Assembly (NCBI RefSeq): GCF_047511655.1
Contig: NC_133389.1
Coordinates: 149,931,973 to 149,995,972, forward strand
Length of the DNA stretch: 64,000 bases
Source of the DNA: Castor canadensis
Lineage: Eukaryota; Chordata; Mammalia; Rodentia; Castoridae
Reading direction: 5' to 3'
This document shows, in pieces, positions 1 through 12,600 of this stretch. The position numbers and the translations under genes are program-made. Position 1 is the first letter of the stretch. Each line of letters begins with the position of its first letter. Below the pieces are notes generated by a model. That model was not told where the DNA came from and did no database searches. It saw nothing but the letters and a program-made list of their open reading frames with translations.

Positions 1-999
1 AATAATGTGACTATTTTTTCTTATGCCATAATGTCAAACTTTTAAAACTTGTTTACTAATATTTTTCTTATAAGTGTAATTGCAATTACATTCCCTATTT
101 CTTTTTATTTCCAGGAAAAGACAATATCTAGCATTAGTCTCTGAAAAAATGTTTATTTAATACTTACCCGTTTGACCTGAATGTGGAGAGTACAATGGGG
201 AAAAAAAAGATATTAAACATAATGAATTTGAAGTATTTTCCTCTTTTTAAGCTATGTGAATTTTTCCTTTCTGACTTGAAAGAAAATATCCATCACAAAA
301 TGCCAAGAGCATAAAATACTAAAGGCAGTACAGGGGCCTGTATGGGATTTCTGATATGAGAAAAGCATCACTACTAACAGCTGTAATTGAAATCTAATTT
401 TTATAGGCAAAATGTTTAATTGAATAAAGTTCTTAGCTTTTTCTATTCTAGTGGGCAATCTCTTTGTCTTCTCTGTGAAATAAACTTATCAAAGTCAAAT
501 ACAAAGATTTATCAAAATTTGTTCCTTGACCATCTTGTTTGTTCATCTCTTCAAATACAAACATCAAGAACTGCTAACAAGGTCAGCCTGTGCCATCTGA
601 TATCGAAGTCCTGCTCTTCTCTATAGTAAGGTACCATTGCTTTGGGAAATGGTAAGAATGCAAGGCTATTAAAAAAGAAGTTTTCCTACAGGAAATTTCA
701 CAAAGTAGTTTTGACCCCAAAGTTAATTATTTTATGTTTATGTGAACTACTTGGCTTGCTTGTATGGTTAAAAATAGAGCTGCAGAAGAAAGATCAGGCC
801 AGCACTGTCTCACCATCATAATACTAGCTATAATGGCAGTTAGCTTGATTTCCCCTCGTTGGTTTTATAAGAAGGCAATCACTGGTATGAATAATGTATT
901 TTTTGGCTTTGAGTGAACATGGAGATGTCCCTGACTGCCAAATATTACATAATGGAAAACTTCACACCAGAGATCAAGAAGCCATATTTCTATTCCAGC
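1..999. other. Intergenic, no gene seen
   Basis: AT-rich unique-looking sequence. Short reading frames on both strands are no longer than chance expectation and resemble nothing I know. No splice-flanked exon or confident repeat was recognised. Confidence 0.5.
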
Positions 1000-1130
1000 C
1001 TGTTAGCAAATACATAACATGGGACAAATGGCTCTGCTTCCCTGCTTCTCAGTTCCCTTATCTGTAAAATGAGGGAATGGATGAGGTATTCTTTAATATC
1101 CTTTCCAGTTTCATAAATTAATATGCTATG
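1000..1130 (+). repeat. MIR SINE fragment
   Basis: The stretch reading through 'tctgtaaaatgaggga' matches the conserved MIR core and 3' region (cctcatctgtaaaatgggg type). It is old and diverged. Identification is from memory of the consensus. Confidence 0.6.
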
Positions 1131-2074
1131 AGTTGTCCTCTCAGTTAGGAGCACAGTCCACTTCAGTACACTTTATTCTAAAGGTGACACCAAAGAATGA
1201 TTTGAGTAGTATTGTCCTACAGAGTTTAGGAATCTAAACTCTTGACTTCCCCTCCAAATGACGAAAGGTAGATGCGCTACCTGTAAGTTTTTAAACTTCT
1301 AGTAGAATTTATTTTCCATATACCACATCAGACAGGTCTCATTTTACTTATAAATTTCCTTCAAATTTCAGGAGATTTTTTCAAATCCTGCTATTCCAAA
1401 ATCAAGGTTCTAATTATCTGGGCCTTCCATAATATACAGACTGTAATCATTCATCCTTTAACAACTCTTCCTCAAGAGGGCCTGCAGAACATTTATCCCT
1501 GTCAGAGCTCCACAATCCAAATAAGATTGGGTCTCTCTTCATGGTATATTGCTTTGCTGAATAGTCACAACTGCTATTATCACTTTAATGATTGTGGAGG
1601 CTATTTTACCTGTATTTTCTAATTGTTTTTGGTTTTGGTTTGGTTCCTGCCATTTCTTTTTGGCAGGAATTTTTGGGCTATCGCTTTAGGAAACAGCTTT
1701 AGCTTTCTAAACCTATGTTTTACCCTATCCTGACACAGAAGGCATTCCTGGAAAGATCTGATGCATGTCTGGATATCTTTTCCAGTTCCTTTGTTTTATT
1801 TAATTACTTTCTCCTAGAAACAAATAAGAACTTCTGAACTTTTTTTTTTAACATTAAGATGACTTAATAGATACATAAAGTACATTAATTCACTAATAAA
1901 GTACTTTTAGTGATTCAGGCATGTTCTGTTTTCATTACTACAGCTGTTATTTTGGTATCTGATATGTTTAATTCAAAGGTGAACTAAAACCATTTTGAGA
2001 CTGAGTTAGTGGGTTCCCTGCACTATCTTGGCCAAACCTAGTTCTATAATGTTCAATCTTAAGTGCATCAAGAG
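1131..2074. other. Intergenic, no gene seen
   Basis: AT-rich sequence with pyrimidine-rich patches near 1620-1660. I see no coding exon and no confidently assignable repeat. Confidence 0.45.
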
Positions 2075-2195
2075 CTATGCATGGCAGTACACACTTGTAA
2101 TCACAGCCCCTGAGAAGCTGAGGCAGAGAATCGCTAGCTTCAGGCCAGCCTGGGTTGCATAGCAAAACCCTGTCTTTAAACAAAATAATAATAAT
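2075..2195 (+). repeat. B1-type (7SL-derived) SINE
   Basis: Shows the B1/Alu-like order: a 'cacttgtaatcacagc' A-box region, 'gctgaggcagagaatcgc', 'caggccagcctgggttgcatagcaaaaccctgtct', then an AT-rich tail. Moderately diverged monomer. Confidence 0.75.
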
Positions 2196-4395
2196 CAGTG
2201 GATTAAAAGTAGTTAGCATGAGAATTACAATTTATGTTTATACAAAAGAGTTATCTGTTGAGAAGCAATAGGAAGATCAGGGTAAAGATTGGAACCTGCT
2301 GAACAGGATTAAGAAGGGATCACATTTCCATTTACTACTAACTACTTCACCTAACCTCCAGCTGCTGAAATACAACACCAACTTTGTAAAAGCAGAATGT
2401 TAACATGCCATGTGTTGAACATCAGCTAAAAGTGTGGCAAAGGTGAAAGGTCAGTTAACATCCAAGTTTAACCTATGGATATGCTACAAGAAACAGAACT
2501 GAAAGTGACCAACATAATTCACTTATTAGAAGTAGACATAGCTGTACTATCAGCAATTCTGATAAAAATATTCAGTTAAAACACTTTCGGTAACTGGATT
2601 TCATACCATGACTACACCCCTATTAATCCCATAATATGTAGCCATGTTTTAGTAGTTTGCGTTAACTAGTGACAGTTTGTTTCTAGTTACAGTTTAAAAA
2701 AAAGATTTCATGATTTTTTTTTCTCTTCAAGTTATATACATTCATGCTATTTTTATCTTATTTATACATTAAGCACATTTAGATTACTAATCTTTTAAAT
2801 TTTATTTAAGAAATGATTTTTAAAAGTAGGAATTAGGCATATAATACTCAAAATTTTAAAAAACATAATCCCTTTAAAAATAACCACCATCTCTCTTTTC
2901 CCTCTCCTTTTAATTCAAACTAGTTTCTTTTGAAGAAGTCTTGCCAAAGTTTTTGCAGACTATTTTTGTTTGAAAATTTCAGGGTAGAATAGTTGCTTTA
3001 GATGAAGGAAGCTGTATTTGCAATTATACCTTATAAAGTAAAGAAAACCATAAATTCCTTTTGGCATCAATTTGAGTCAAGGTCAAAATTAGATTTCCTC
3101 TTCCTATAACATTTGAATTGGAAACCCTTCTTTCTGTAAGTAGGTAGATTGGGGGAGTGGTAGCAGCTAGAAACTGCAAAACATTCTGTATGAACACTAG
3201 AGCTAAAGTATAATTTTAAGTGAACAGCTCACTTAATTTTGACCTTGTCTGTTATAGTAAATTAATTTTATTCATAGTACTTATGTCATTTTATATCTTA
3301 ATTTGATAAAAACATTGACTTTAAAAGATTTCAATTAACACTATGAAAGGCTGAAATAATTTACTTTCACATTAGGCTGTGTTGTGGTAGTGATGGCGAT
3401 AATTGTAAAGGAAGGTATTGGGTCTATTATATAACAGAGTTAATTACTAGATGCTATGAGAAAATGAAAAAAAATACTTGTAAAGAGATGATTCCTGTCC
3501 TTTAGAACACTGCAAAAGTTGTCTTAAAAAAAAAAAGAAGAAAAAAAAAAGGAAAGCTTTCTTTTTTATTGATCAATCTTGACATTGTGGTTCGAGTAGG
3601 AAAGTATGGTGTTGGGTTAGAAGAAAAATCACACCCTTTACTCTGATCAACTCTTATCTGAATGCATCATTTCACTTATGATGGTGCCTCAGATCAATTG
3701 AGAATTCCAACTCATGTCACATTAATTACTTAATATATGTTAGACTAATGTTTATGCAGGAAGTCACAAATCACTGAGCTGAAAAAAAGACCTGGAAAAG
3801 TCTTCTGCAGTATATATATATATATATATATATATCCCAAAAAAAGAATTAGACTTTAAGAGGAATGGAAAATTCTGAAAGGACTGTTCAACTAATTCTA
3901 AGATTAAATTTACTTGGTAAATAAATCTGACTCATAATCAATTAATGAGAACTGCATAAAATCATAAACTGGTAATTCTACCACCTGATGAGAGAGCCAC
4001 ACAGAAGTCTTTGCCAGTTGGCTGGCAACAGGTAGATTACTGAATACCTTAGTTATTTGGTCACTTTTCTAAAATTCTCTTTGGCTTCTTGGCCCTTGCC
4101 CAAATGAGTAAAAAGATATGCTAAGAACAATTGAGGCTTTGCATAAAGAAGCTATACATAGTTCCTTAGTTTTTCCACAAGATCATAAAAAACCTGGTCT
4201 CAGTGATATTGTAGCAATTTTCATCATAATTTGCTGCAAAGAATTAAAGAAATTTTTGTCAAGTAGACAAATTTCTTTTATATACCTATCATAAGAAGGG
4301 CTTTCTAAGATTAGACTACACATTCAATTACACACTGTCCACTATGCCAGCTAAGGCTCTTACCTGACGTGGAAGGAGTGTGTAATTTGTTGACT
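2196..4395. other. Intergenic, no gene seen
   Basis: AT-rich single-copy-looking sequence. The only simple repeats are an A-rich run near 3522-3550 and a TA microsatellite at 3811-3835. No exon-like frame. Confidence 0.45.
3811..3835. repeat. (TA)n microsatellite
   Basis: About 12 uninterrupted TA units. Confidence 0.95.
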
Positions 4396-4620
4396 TTTAT
4401 TACAGAAAATTTCAAACACAAAAGTAGAGAGTAGTATAAAAATTCTAAGTACCTATTCCCTATTTTTATTACAACTATTACTAACATGGAGTCAATTTTA
4501 TTTCATCTCAACCTCAACTATTTTTTCTCTCCCCTTTACTCTGCCCTTCAAGTATGATTTTAAAGGTTAGAATCCCAGCTATCATATTTCATCCATAAAT
4601 TTAAGAGGTTTTTGAAGCAA
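4396..4620. repeat. Ancient LINE-1 (L1M-class) fragment
   Basis: The run 'caaacacaaaagtagagag' through 'atttcatccataaattt' follows a widespread mammalian old-L1 3' segment, heavily diverged. The subfamily cannot be set by eye. Confidence 0.4.
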
Positions 4621-6254
4621 ATTGATCATTGGTCTTTCCATGACTCATGTCTGTTTTGGAAAAGTTCAAGTTATCCAAGCAGTCACTGTTCAGAGCCATT
4701 TGCCCTCAAGAATCTCTGATCACAGCCCTGGCTCCATTCCCACAAATATCTACATGTGTGTACTTCCTATACTACTCACTGGTCAGTGGTATTACCTCCA
4801 GTCTAGCCATGACTATTTATGTTAATTTGGCAACTTGGCTTAAAAGGTGTCCCAGGCAATCAATATTTATTTATTTATTCATTCACTTCTTCATTTGTTG
4901 TTCTACACACTGGAGGTGGAGTACTGAGCAAGGAACTTACACTGCAGTTTATTCACTACAGTTGTGACCCAGAGATTTATTACTTGGAAGACTACCTCTT
5001 GCATGGGGGTTGTTGTTTCTGCCTCTTTTCCCTCTGGAAAACTCTTCATACCATCACAAAAAGCCTATACTAGTGAACTAAATAAATATGTAAAACAATT
5101 TTTTTAAAACTCCACACTTATATAGGAAGTAACAAGTTTTATGTGTGTCCCTTTCCCTCACTCCCTCAACTCTCTACCTTACAGATTACTCCACATAAGT
5201 CTGGGACTATGTGAATGACCACATTTTCATCTCAAAATAAGATATTAATAAGAAAAAAGCCCCTATGTCAGAAACTCATGGTGTTGAGAATGAAATTTCT
5301 AAATGAAATGACAACACTAAGAAAATATGCATAAATTTCTACACAAAAAACTACTGTATAATTTAGTAACTATCATGTATTATTTTCTTAAAATGAATAA
5401 TGATTATGCGAAATTAGCTCCTTTAGAGATCAATCTCTAATTTAAAAGCTGATATTTAAAGCTATAAAAAGATACTATTGTTTTTTGCAACATTGAGTGC
5501 TATGTAATTCACATTCCTTTGAAAGCCATTTGTAATACTTTGAAATTGTGATACTTCAAAAGTGACTTTTTTCTTGACAGATATTTGATAGAAATAAACT
5601 CAATATTTAAGCCACACAGTATAAACCTATAATGAAATATATAAAACAATAAAAGGTTTTATGTAAATCATAGAAAGTTTCAATTCAACTAGTTTTAACT
5701 GTTTATTTTTATTTCCCTAATCAAAAAAATTAAATTATAATATGCTATAATATATATTTTTCTGTCATTGCTTCTTTGGGGATTAAAAATGTAAATAAAA
5801 GATTCAAAAGATTTAATAGCTGGATGAATTCTATTTTAAAATTCCCATTAATTTATTTTCAAATGAGGAAAACCCACAACTCTGAGAAACTGATTATTAT
5901 GGGGAAAAGGCCTTGATTTGTAATTGTACCCAAATATGAAAGCCTACATTTTGTAAGCATAAAGATTACATTCTCTTCAAAAGATTTGCAAATTCTCATA
6001 GGCACATAACTTAGAGAATGAGAAGATTGTAATTTGAAAAATTACAGATTTCATTGTTTTTTGATGTGTGAAACCGATAAACAAATATCAGGAGATTGTA
6101 TTGCAAAACTGAAAATCCCTTGTTTAGTTTTATAAGGGACAGTGCCCGATGTGGCTTACAACCCTGACTTAAAAGAAAAACGCAGAGTAATGCAAAAGAC
6201 ACTCTAATCACTGCATCTAATTACAAAGAAGAATAACTCAGTAAAAAATTTTAA
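4621..6254. other. Intergenic, no gene seen
   Basis: AT-rich. Overlapping + strand frames of 67-106 codons around 4622-5073 lie in different phases and have no recognisable domain or exon boundaries. Probably chance frames. Confidence 0.45.
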
Positions 6255-6400
6255 GTATCCTTGGGCAGGCGTGTGGTCTAGTGGTCAGAGCATGGGATTT
6301 CAACTTAGTAGTCTAAATTTCTATTTTAAACACAACTTTTAAATTTCTCCATGACTTTAAGCATGGCATTAACTTTATTTTTAAATAACAATCTGAGATC
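6255..6400 (+). repeat. MIR SINE fragment with tRNA-like head
   Basis: Begins with a tRNA-like A-box stretch (tggtctagtggtcagagcatgg), continues as degraded MIR body ('tctccatgactttaagcatggcattaac'), and has no proper B box or acceptor stem. It is therefore a MIR fragment, not a tRNA gene. Confidence 0.6.
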
Positions 6401-8744
6401 TGTCCTTGATAATTACAGAGCAGTTTTGAAATCCTCTAATATAGTTATAAATCTAATACTGTAAAAAATTAAAAGGGACAGGTGAATTTTTGACTTCTTG
6501 GTGGTAAAAAACTTGACAGAAAAAACTCAGAGCATTTAAAAAAAATTGTCATACATTCATTATACATAACAAGGGTGCCATCTCCCTAGTAGGTCCCCTG
6601 TTTTCAAGAACACATGTCTTTAAGCATTTGCAAGTACATAGTTGTATTGCTATATCTACTTGTTATTTCAAAGAAAGTTCAGGGAATTATTTAACAGTCA
6701 ACTCCCTGATATGGTGACTAATTTTGATAACTTTGCTCTAAATTGTTCCTTTGCTTTTGAGGAAATGGCAATCCTCAATGGAGCCAACATTGCTCTTTTC
6801 ATACTAATTGTTATTGTCACTCTAAGGAACTTGTACTGCACAGTGATGTGCCTGCTTTGTATTTTGTTTATGTGTAGTGTTTTTTAAGTGTTCCTCCAAG
6901 TGTAATAAGTACAGACAAATTACCATGTAAGTTTTCTTTAAACTACTGCTAAATTTCTAGGGATGAATGTAGGTAAGTGATTAAAATTCTAACAGGCTTC
7001 TATAAATCAATTACCAGAATAATTCTCACTGGGAGTAATTAACATTTGAATTCAAGGAATGTGACCTAACTTACAGGATTGCTTCCCTCCCTCCCTCCCT
7101 TCCTTCTTTTCTTCCTTCATTCCCCCTTTCACCCTCCACCTCCCTCTTTCATTTTTGCTTCCTGTCTCGTTTGTTTAACTTCAACAATGTTTAAGTACTC
7201 TGGATTTTTCTGAGTATGGTAATATTCTTTTTTTGCTTTTTAGTTCTAGTTTAGCTGGAGTGTGCTTTACTGTTGGGAGAATCCGCCCAACCTAACGTGC
7301 TAAAATATGCAATATACAAATTAGAACCAAAGAGCAAAATAGTGTGGGATATTGATACGGCATGCAATGGGCTATGCGAATTTGACCCAAGTCTCAACCT
7401 CAACAAGAACCCTCGGTGCCTATTCTATTGCATACTTTCCAGGCAAAAAGTGCTCTTTAATAAGAACATTTATCAAGATAATGCTACACAAAAGGAAATG
7501 GAAACCATTTTAAGGCAAAGGAAAACAGCTTAAGGAAAAATCTCATTTTATGTTTCTCTGATTAGAAATCCAGTGTAAGAATGGCTTGCTAAAGTACTTA
7601 CAGTACTAGTAAATGGTCCAGGTCTCAGGTGAGAAATCACTGAGTTAAAGGATCAAATCCCAACAGGGTCAGTTTGGTCTTCGGGCTTTATGTAGGAGGA
7701 AAATTAGAAACTGAGCTTTCTCTAAATTTGTACTCTAGGGAAGATGTCAAAATGGAATCCTTGTGTGGCTCTAATAGCTTCAGAGGCTGCCTCTGGATCC
7801 CCAAGTGAGTTTATGTTAAACAAAAAATGCAAAAAATTCAACTTACTAAGTTCACAAAATTAAAGATATGTTTATTTTTTAAAAGACCTGAACATTTAGG
7901 CAAATATAGGTAGGATCTATTCTAAATGCAGAAATTTCATCCTATGTTTAGTTCACTGAAGTTCGTTTCTTAATTTACTGCTTGGGCCTGATCAACAATA
8001 AGGACAAGAAGGAAAGAATCCTTAGTGTGTATTAGTTATGAAACACTAAGTTTTCCTTTTTTTCTTCATGTTCTCTATAATTTCCCAAATCCAGCCCTCT
8101 TTTTTCTTCCTCACCCCTAGAAAATACAGTGGAAATTAAAAACAACACCACCAACAAAAAATAGCTCCTACTACTGTGATACTATACCTTTGAAGAGGGA
8201 AATGGGTGAAAAACATTTAAAATATGGAAATAAATTCTGTCCTAACATAACTAAGTATGATGGGCCAACTTTTAGAATAGGGAAAATAGGATTTTCACCT
8301 TCATTCATTTCTTCTAAGTACTTATTATAATGACACACTGCAATTCCATGACTAGTTGATACTTACATGTTTTCTGAGTTCATATTTCCTCTCATTAGCT
8401 CCAGTTAAACCCAGTTTTACAAGACAATTTTTGCATTCTAATCCTAAGTCTGCTATAATACTTCATACAGATATGAAACATTTGGTTCAATACAATAAGG
8501 GAAGAAACCTGTTTGGAAATTTGAAGAGAAATTTTTCCTGTTTTTTTCTCCATGTATTACTCATCCTATAAAAGTTGAATTTTATTTTTGACATAGGAAA
8601 GCTATCTTTCAACATTAGGTCAGATATAGTTATTTTAGTAACGGACCTATATCCCTTTCATCTTACTACATTTTATCTTCAATAGAAATAATTGTTTATT
8701 TTAATTTTGCACTATTCTTATGTTAGATTGCTAACCATAAAATA
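6401..8744. other. Intergenic, no recognised gene
   Basis: Holds a polypyrimidine tract at 7082-7151 and an unusual 86-codon open frame at 7273-7533 (see findings). Otherwise AT-rich, with nothing assignable. Confidence 0.4.
7082..7151. repeat. Polypyrimidine tract, (CCCT)n/(CCTT)n-like
   Basis: About 70 bases almost entirely C and T, with several ccct units at its left end. Low-complexity sequence. Confidence 0.85.
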
Positions 8745-8965
8745 CTTTTTTGGGGGGTGGGGGACTAGGGTTTGAACTCAGGATTTCAAGCTTTTGAAGC
8801 AGGTGCTTTACCATTGAGCCACACCTCCAGTCCATTTTGTTCTGGTTATTTTGGAGATAGTGTCTCACCAACTATTTGCCTGGGCTGGCCTTGAACTGCA
8901 ATCCTCCCGAATTTAGCCTCCCAAGTAGCTAGGATTATAGGCATGAGACAAAGGCACCCAGCTCA
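8745..8965 (-). repeat. B1+ID dimeric SINE, antisense
   Basis: On the + strand it reads as an antisense ID unit ('gtttgaactcaggatttcaagc' to 'gagccacacctccagtc') followed by an antisense B1 unit ('gggctggccttgaactgcaatcctccc' to 'attataggcatgag'). The element therefore lies on the minus strand in the B1-then-ID order of rodent B1-dID SINEs. Confidence 0.8.
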
Positions 8966-10197
8966 TAAAATACTCTTGATAATTGTAACTGAGAACCTAT
9001 AAAATGGCAACATATGTATTAATTGACTTGGCCTTTTAAAAATGACTCCAAATATACCTTTATGAACTCACAGTCATTAATATTTATCATTAGAATTACA
9101 TAATGGAAATAATTACTGTTCAAAATTAGGTTCAGCAGTGAGGGACAGAAAACCTCAAATTACAGGGTTCAAATAGCAGGTTTTTTGTCTTATAAAATCT
9201 AGAAAGCAGTTCAGGACTGGTATTACATGTTCATAGGTTCTTCTTACCATCCTCAGTATTCAATTATTAATTCATGATTCAAAGTAGTTGTTCTAGATCC
9301 AGCTACTGTATTTATAGTCTAGGTAGCAGGAAGAAGAAGGGGAAATTACCTCACCCAGAACACTTAACTGTAATTTTTATGACCAGTGTGTATAACAGAG
9401 TGAATATATTCATAACTTTTGATTCTTTTGTCATTATGTTTGATTATATATTTCTTGCTGGTAAAAGAATTTTCAGGAAAAGACAAAATCATAACAATCA
9501 AAGAGATTTAAAAACGAACGTTTTAAAGACTTTATTTTATCATATAAAGAAATCAGGCAGATGTTATTACCAGCTCAAAGGAGAAGCCAAACAGCACAAA
9601 TTTATAAAGAGTAAAGAAATGTTGAGATGAATTCCAAATCAGAAAAAAATTGTCTTGGAGGAATGAAGGGGAGAAAGTAAATTAAATTAATATAAGACAG
9701 GATAGAATTTACATATCTGTCAGTTACTAACAATTAACAAAAGGTTGTAGAATAGTTCAAAGACAATGAACAGCAAGAATCTGGTAACTCAGAAGGGTAT
9801 ATTATACAGGATTCATAATTTTCCATGGAAATGCATTTTCTCTACAATCTTTCCCTTTTTCATAAAAAAATCTCAAGAAACGTTATCCTTGATCACAAAA
9901 TGATTGCTCTCATTGGTTATATTTGGCCTGATTATTTACATAGTACACAAGAGTTCATTTTCCATATGGGCCTTCTTAAATTTGTTTTGCTGGCAGTCTT
10001 CATAGGGAATCTTAAACAGTTGAGGCCAGGAAACCAGGCCAAAGAAGAACTTAACATTAGAGTTCCCCATCACTATCTATTCATTTGGGTGAGCTTCTCT
10101 ATTCACAAGGTTCTCACAATATCCCCAGGTTCCTGAATACTCATCTGTAAGGCTAGGAATTCTATAAGGCTAGGAATTCTATAGGGTTGGGAATCTT
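8966..10197. other. Intergenic, no gene seen
   Basis: AT-rich. + strand frames of 118 codons (9274-9630) and 103 codons (9825-10136) have no recognisable motif. Just before 10190 an 18-bp unit 'aaggctaggaattctata' is tandemly repeated. Confidence 0.4.
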
Positions 10198-10365
10198 TTT
10201 TTTCATGGATTGGAAGACTTCATATTTTTTAAATGTCCATATTATCCAAAGTCATCTATATATTCAATATTACCCCCCTCAAAATCCCAATGGTATTTTT
10301 TTACAGAAACATTTTTTTCAAATTCTAAAATTCATATGGAACTACAAACTAAATAAAGGATGGGA
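10198..10365 (+). mobile_element. LINE-1 ORF2 fragment
   Basis: Diverged copy of the ORF2 stretch encoding the '[12 protein letters not shown]...IPIK...KFIW' region. It aligns by eye with 27818-27960 of the young L1 in this window ('catggattggaagac', 'aaaatcccaatggtat', 'aaattcatatggaactac'). Truncated at both ends. Confidence 0.65.
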
Positions 10366-10719
10366 ATCGTATAGGTTAGGTACCAAGTCAGTTTTCTCAT
10401 GATGATTTTGTAAGTGTTGGCACCATAGAGTCAATCTTAGTTCCTTGAAAGTGTCTGGTCATATATGATTAAATGAGCATCATTTCAAATATGACATTTG
10501 AGGCACAGCTTTGGTTTCATAACTATTTCTTCCAACCACTCTTATTGCTTCCAATACATTAGTATTGAATGCTTCCTGAAATGAGATATGACTATTTAAC
10601 TGGACTGGCCTATGCTCAGAACTAAGATACTAGTTCAAAGAAATATAGGACAATGGGTTCTTTTCTACTTATTCATCTTTGTTCCCATCTTATGTTTTTC
10701 TCACCCTTTAGAGATGGCT

Positions 10720-11265
10720 TGCCAGACAACTTTTAACACAAATCTCTTACCACATCTATTAACTCAGTTTTTAATATATGAAACTTCTTGAAATTTCAAG
10801 CAGAAAAGTAAAGGGCCCCACCCCAAAACTGCCACTCTGGCATAACAATTATTTTGAGCTGAAGGCAGTCAAGGAAAAGCAGACATAAAATGAGCTCTTT
10901 GCCTTCCCCCTTTCTAACTGGAGCAGAACATAAATTCATGCTGTGGACCTTAACAAGGAAGTGATAACAACCTAATCACTGGAAACAAGATGAAAAAAAG
11001 AGGAGTCTATACAAATAAACCTTACCAACTAGCCTTTATCTACCATTACTTTTGCCCAATATTACCCTTCCTGTAATTTGCTGCTGAGAACAAAGTTCTT
11101 TTCCTTTGTCTTAATATTTCTCTACAAATTTATTATTCCTTAAGATGCTCAATAAACTAAGTTCTAACCACTTGAGTTACTCATTGCTGAGTTCTCTCCT
11201 GTGCATGTACAAAGCATATGTTAGTAAATTTGTTTTTCTCTTCTTATCTGTCAGTTCAATTTACA
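10720..11265 (+). mobile_element. Fossil solitary LTR, probably ERVL/MaLR class
   Basis: The right part ('tttgctgctgagaacaaagttc', a 'caataaacta' poly(A)-signal region, 'tttttctcttcttatctgtc') resembles 3' portions of ERVL-type LTRs in mammals. No internal retroviral region is recognised nearby, so it is most likely an old, broken solitary LTR. Ends are approximate. Confidence 0.45.
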
Positions 11266-12469
11266 GAGCCCCAGTCCATGAACCCAAGATGAGTAGTGGA
11301 AAAAGTTTTTCCCCTCTCCTACACTATACTGCCATGACAACAAGAATCTTTCATTCAAATGGAATAGTAATGGAGAATATAATTTATAAATGTTTAATTT
11401 CAATTTACAGAAGTATAGTCTACTAGATTTTTAGAGGTTATAAATATCTTAAGAGGAAAGAGAAAGGGCGTCTTTATATATTTGGAAAAATCATAGAACA
11501 CACAGATCTTTTTTATTATACCAAAAAAATTAAACTAGTCTTGCTTGCCAAAGGTTTACCTAAATTTTGCAAACTTAAATTCTTGAAATGTTTTCTAGTT
11601 AGTTCTATAGATACAAATATAGCTTATAGCTTTAATTCTAAAACTTCAGTTATGGTAGGTACAACAGAATTATAAAACTCACTAGTCTTTACCAAAGTGT
11701 TGTTCTCTTCCCTATGAGTACAAATTATTGATTTGAGTTTAAAATAGACAACCAAACAGAAAAGACCAGGTATTTTGTCATCTCTTACCCATGGGAGGCA
11801 AGATTGCTATAAACTTTTGTTTGCAGAGATCAACAAATCTGACTATAAAACCAAACTCCCAATGGGAAATAACTTATTTGCCACAAGCAAACCAAAACCA
11901 AAGTTAAGCCAGAGAACTATTAAAATTACAATACCAGAGGCAACAGAATCTCTTGCCAGTTTGGGTTTACCTCTTGGACACAGGAAAAGACGTGCCTGGG
12001 CTTTACCCACCTATGAGGTACAGTTATTTAGCAATCATGTTCACCCGGCCCTGGAAGGTCGATTCCAGTCATATCAGCAGAACTTTCAAAACTGTAAAAA
12101 GATAATGTTCAGTAAAAGGTAAAAGTCACATCAACTTACAAAGAGTTGTAAAATATCTGAGAGTCAAGGAGGGCAAGAATCTGAAAATAACCCCAAAAGC
12201 ATGCTGGACACAATGCATAGTTTTCCACTATATTTTTTTCTATAATATTTATGATTACTTTTGTCGTGAACATATATATTATCAATATGTATCAAAATAT
12301 GTAAATAAAATGTCCTCCAATAACTTTTTAAGCATATTCAAATAATTTAACTACTTTGCAATACATATAATCACATATTATGGTAATATTTTTTATATCT
12401 AAACTCTATTCCTGCTAATATTTAACGTTTTTAAAATCCAGGATGATAGAATCAGACTTCTACTCTTTT
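11266..12469. other. Intergenic, no recognised gene
   Basis: Contains a 115-codon + strand open frame (11775-12122) that I do not recognise (see findings). The rest is AT-rich with no assignable repeat. Confidence 0.4.
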
Positions 12470-12600
12470 TAGACTGCCTCTTCTAGTTACTAGCTCAGTG
12501 ATCTGGGAAGTTTCCTAACTCAAACTTCAATTTCTGTAAAATTGACAAAATAATGCTTAACCTAATGGATTTTTATAGAAATAAATCAACACACACTCAC
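12470..12600 (+). repeat. MIR SINE fragment
   Basis: 'tactagctcagtgatctgggaagtttcctaactc' then 'tttctgtaaaattgacaaaataatg' follows the MIR order (tgtgaccttgggcaagtta ... tgtaaaatggggataat). Confidence 0.6.

Noticed and set aside
6255-6330. Possible tRNA gene
   Set aside because: A-box-like start only; no B box, anticodon stem or acceptor pairing. It continues as MIR sequence.
9274-10136. 118- and 103-codon frames
   Set aside because: AT-rich Lys/Ile/Phe-heavy translations without domain, homologue or splice context.
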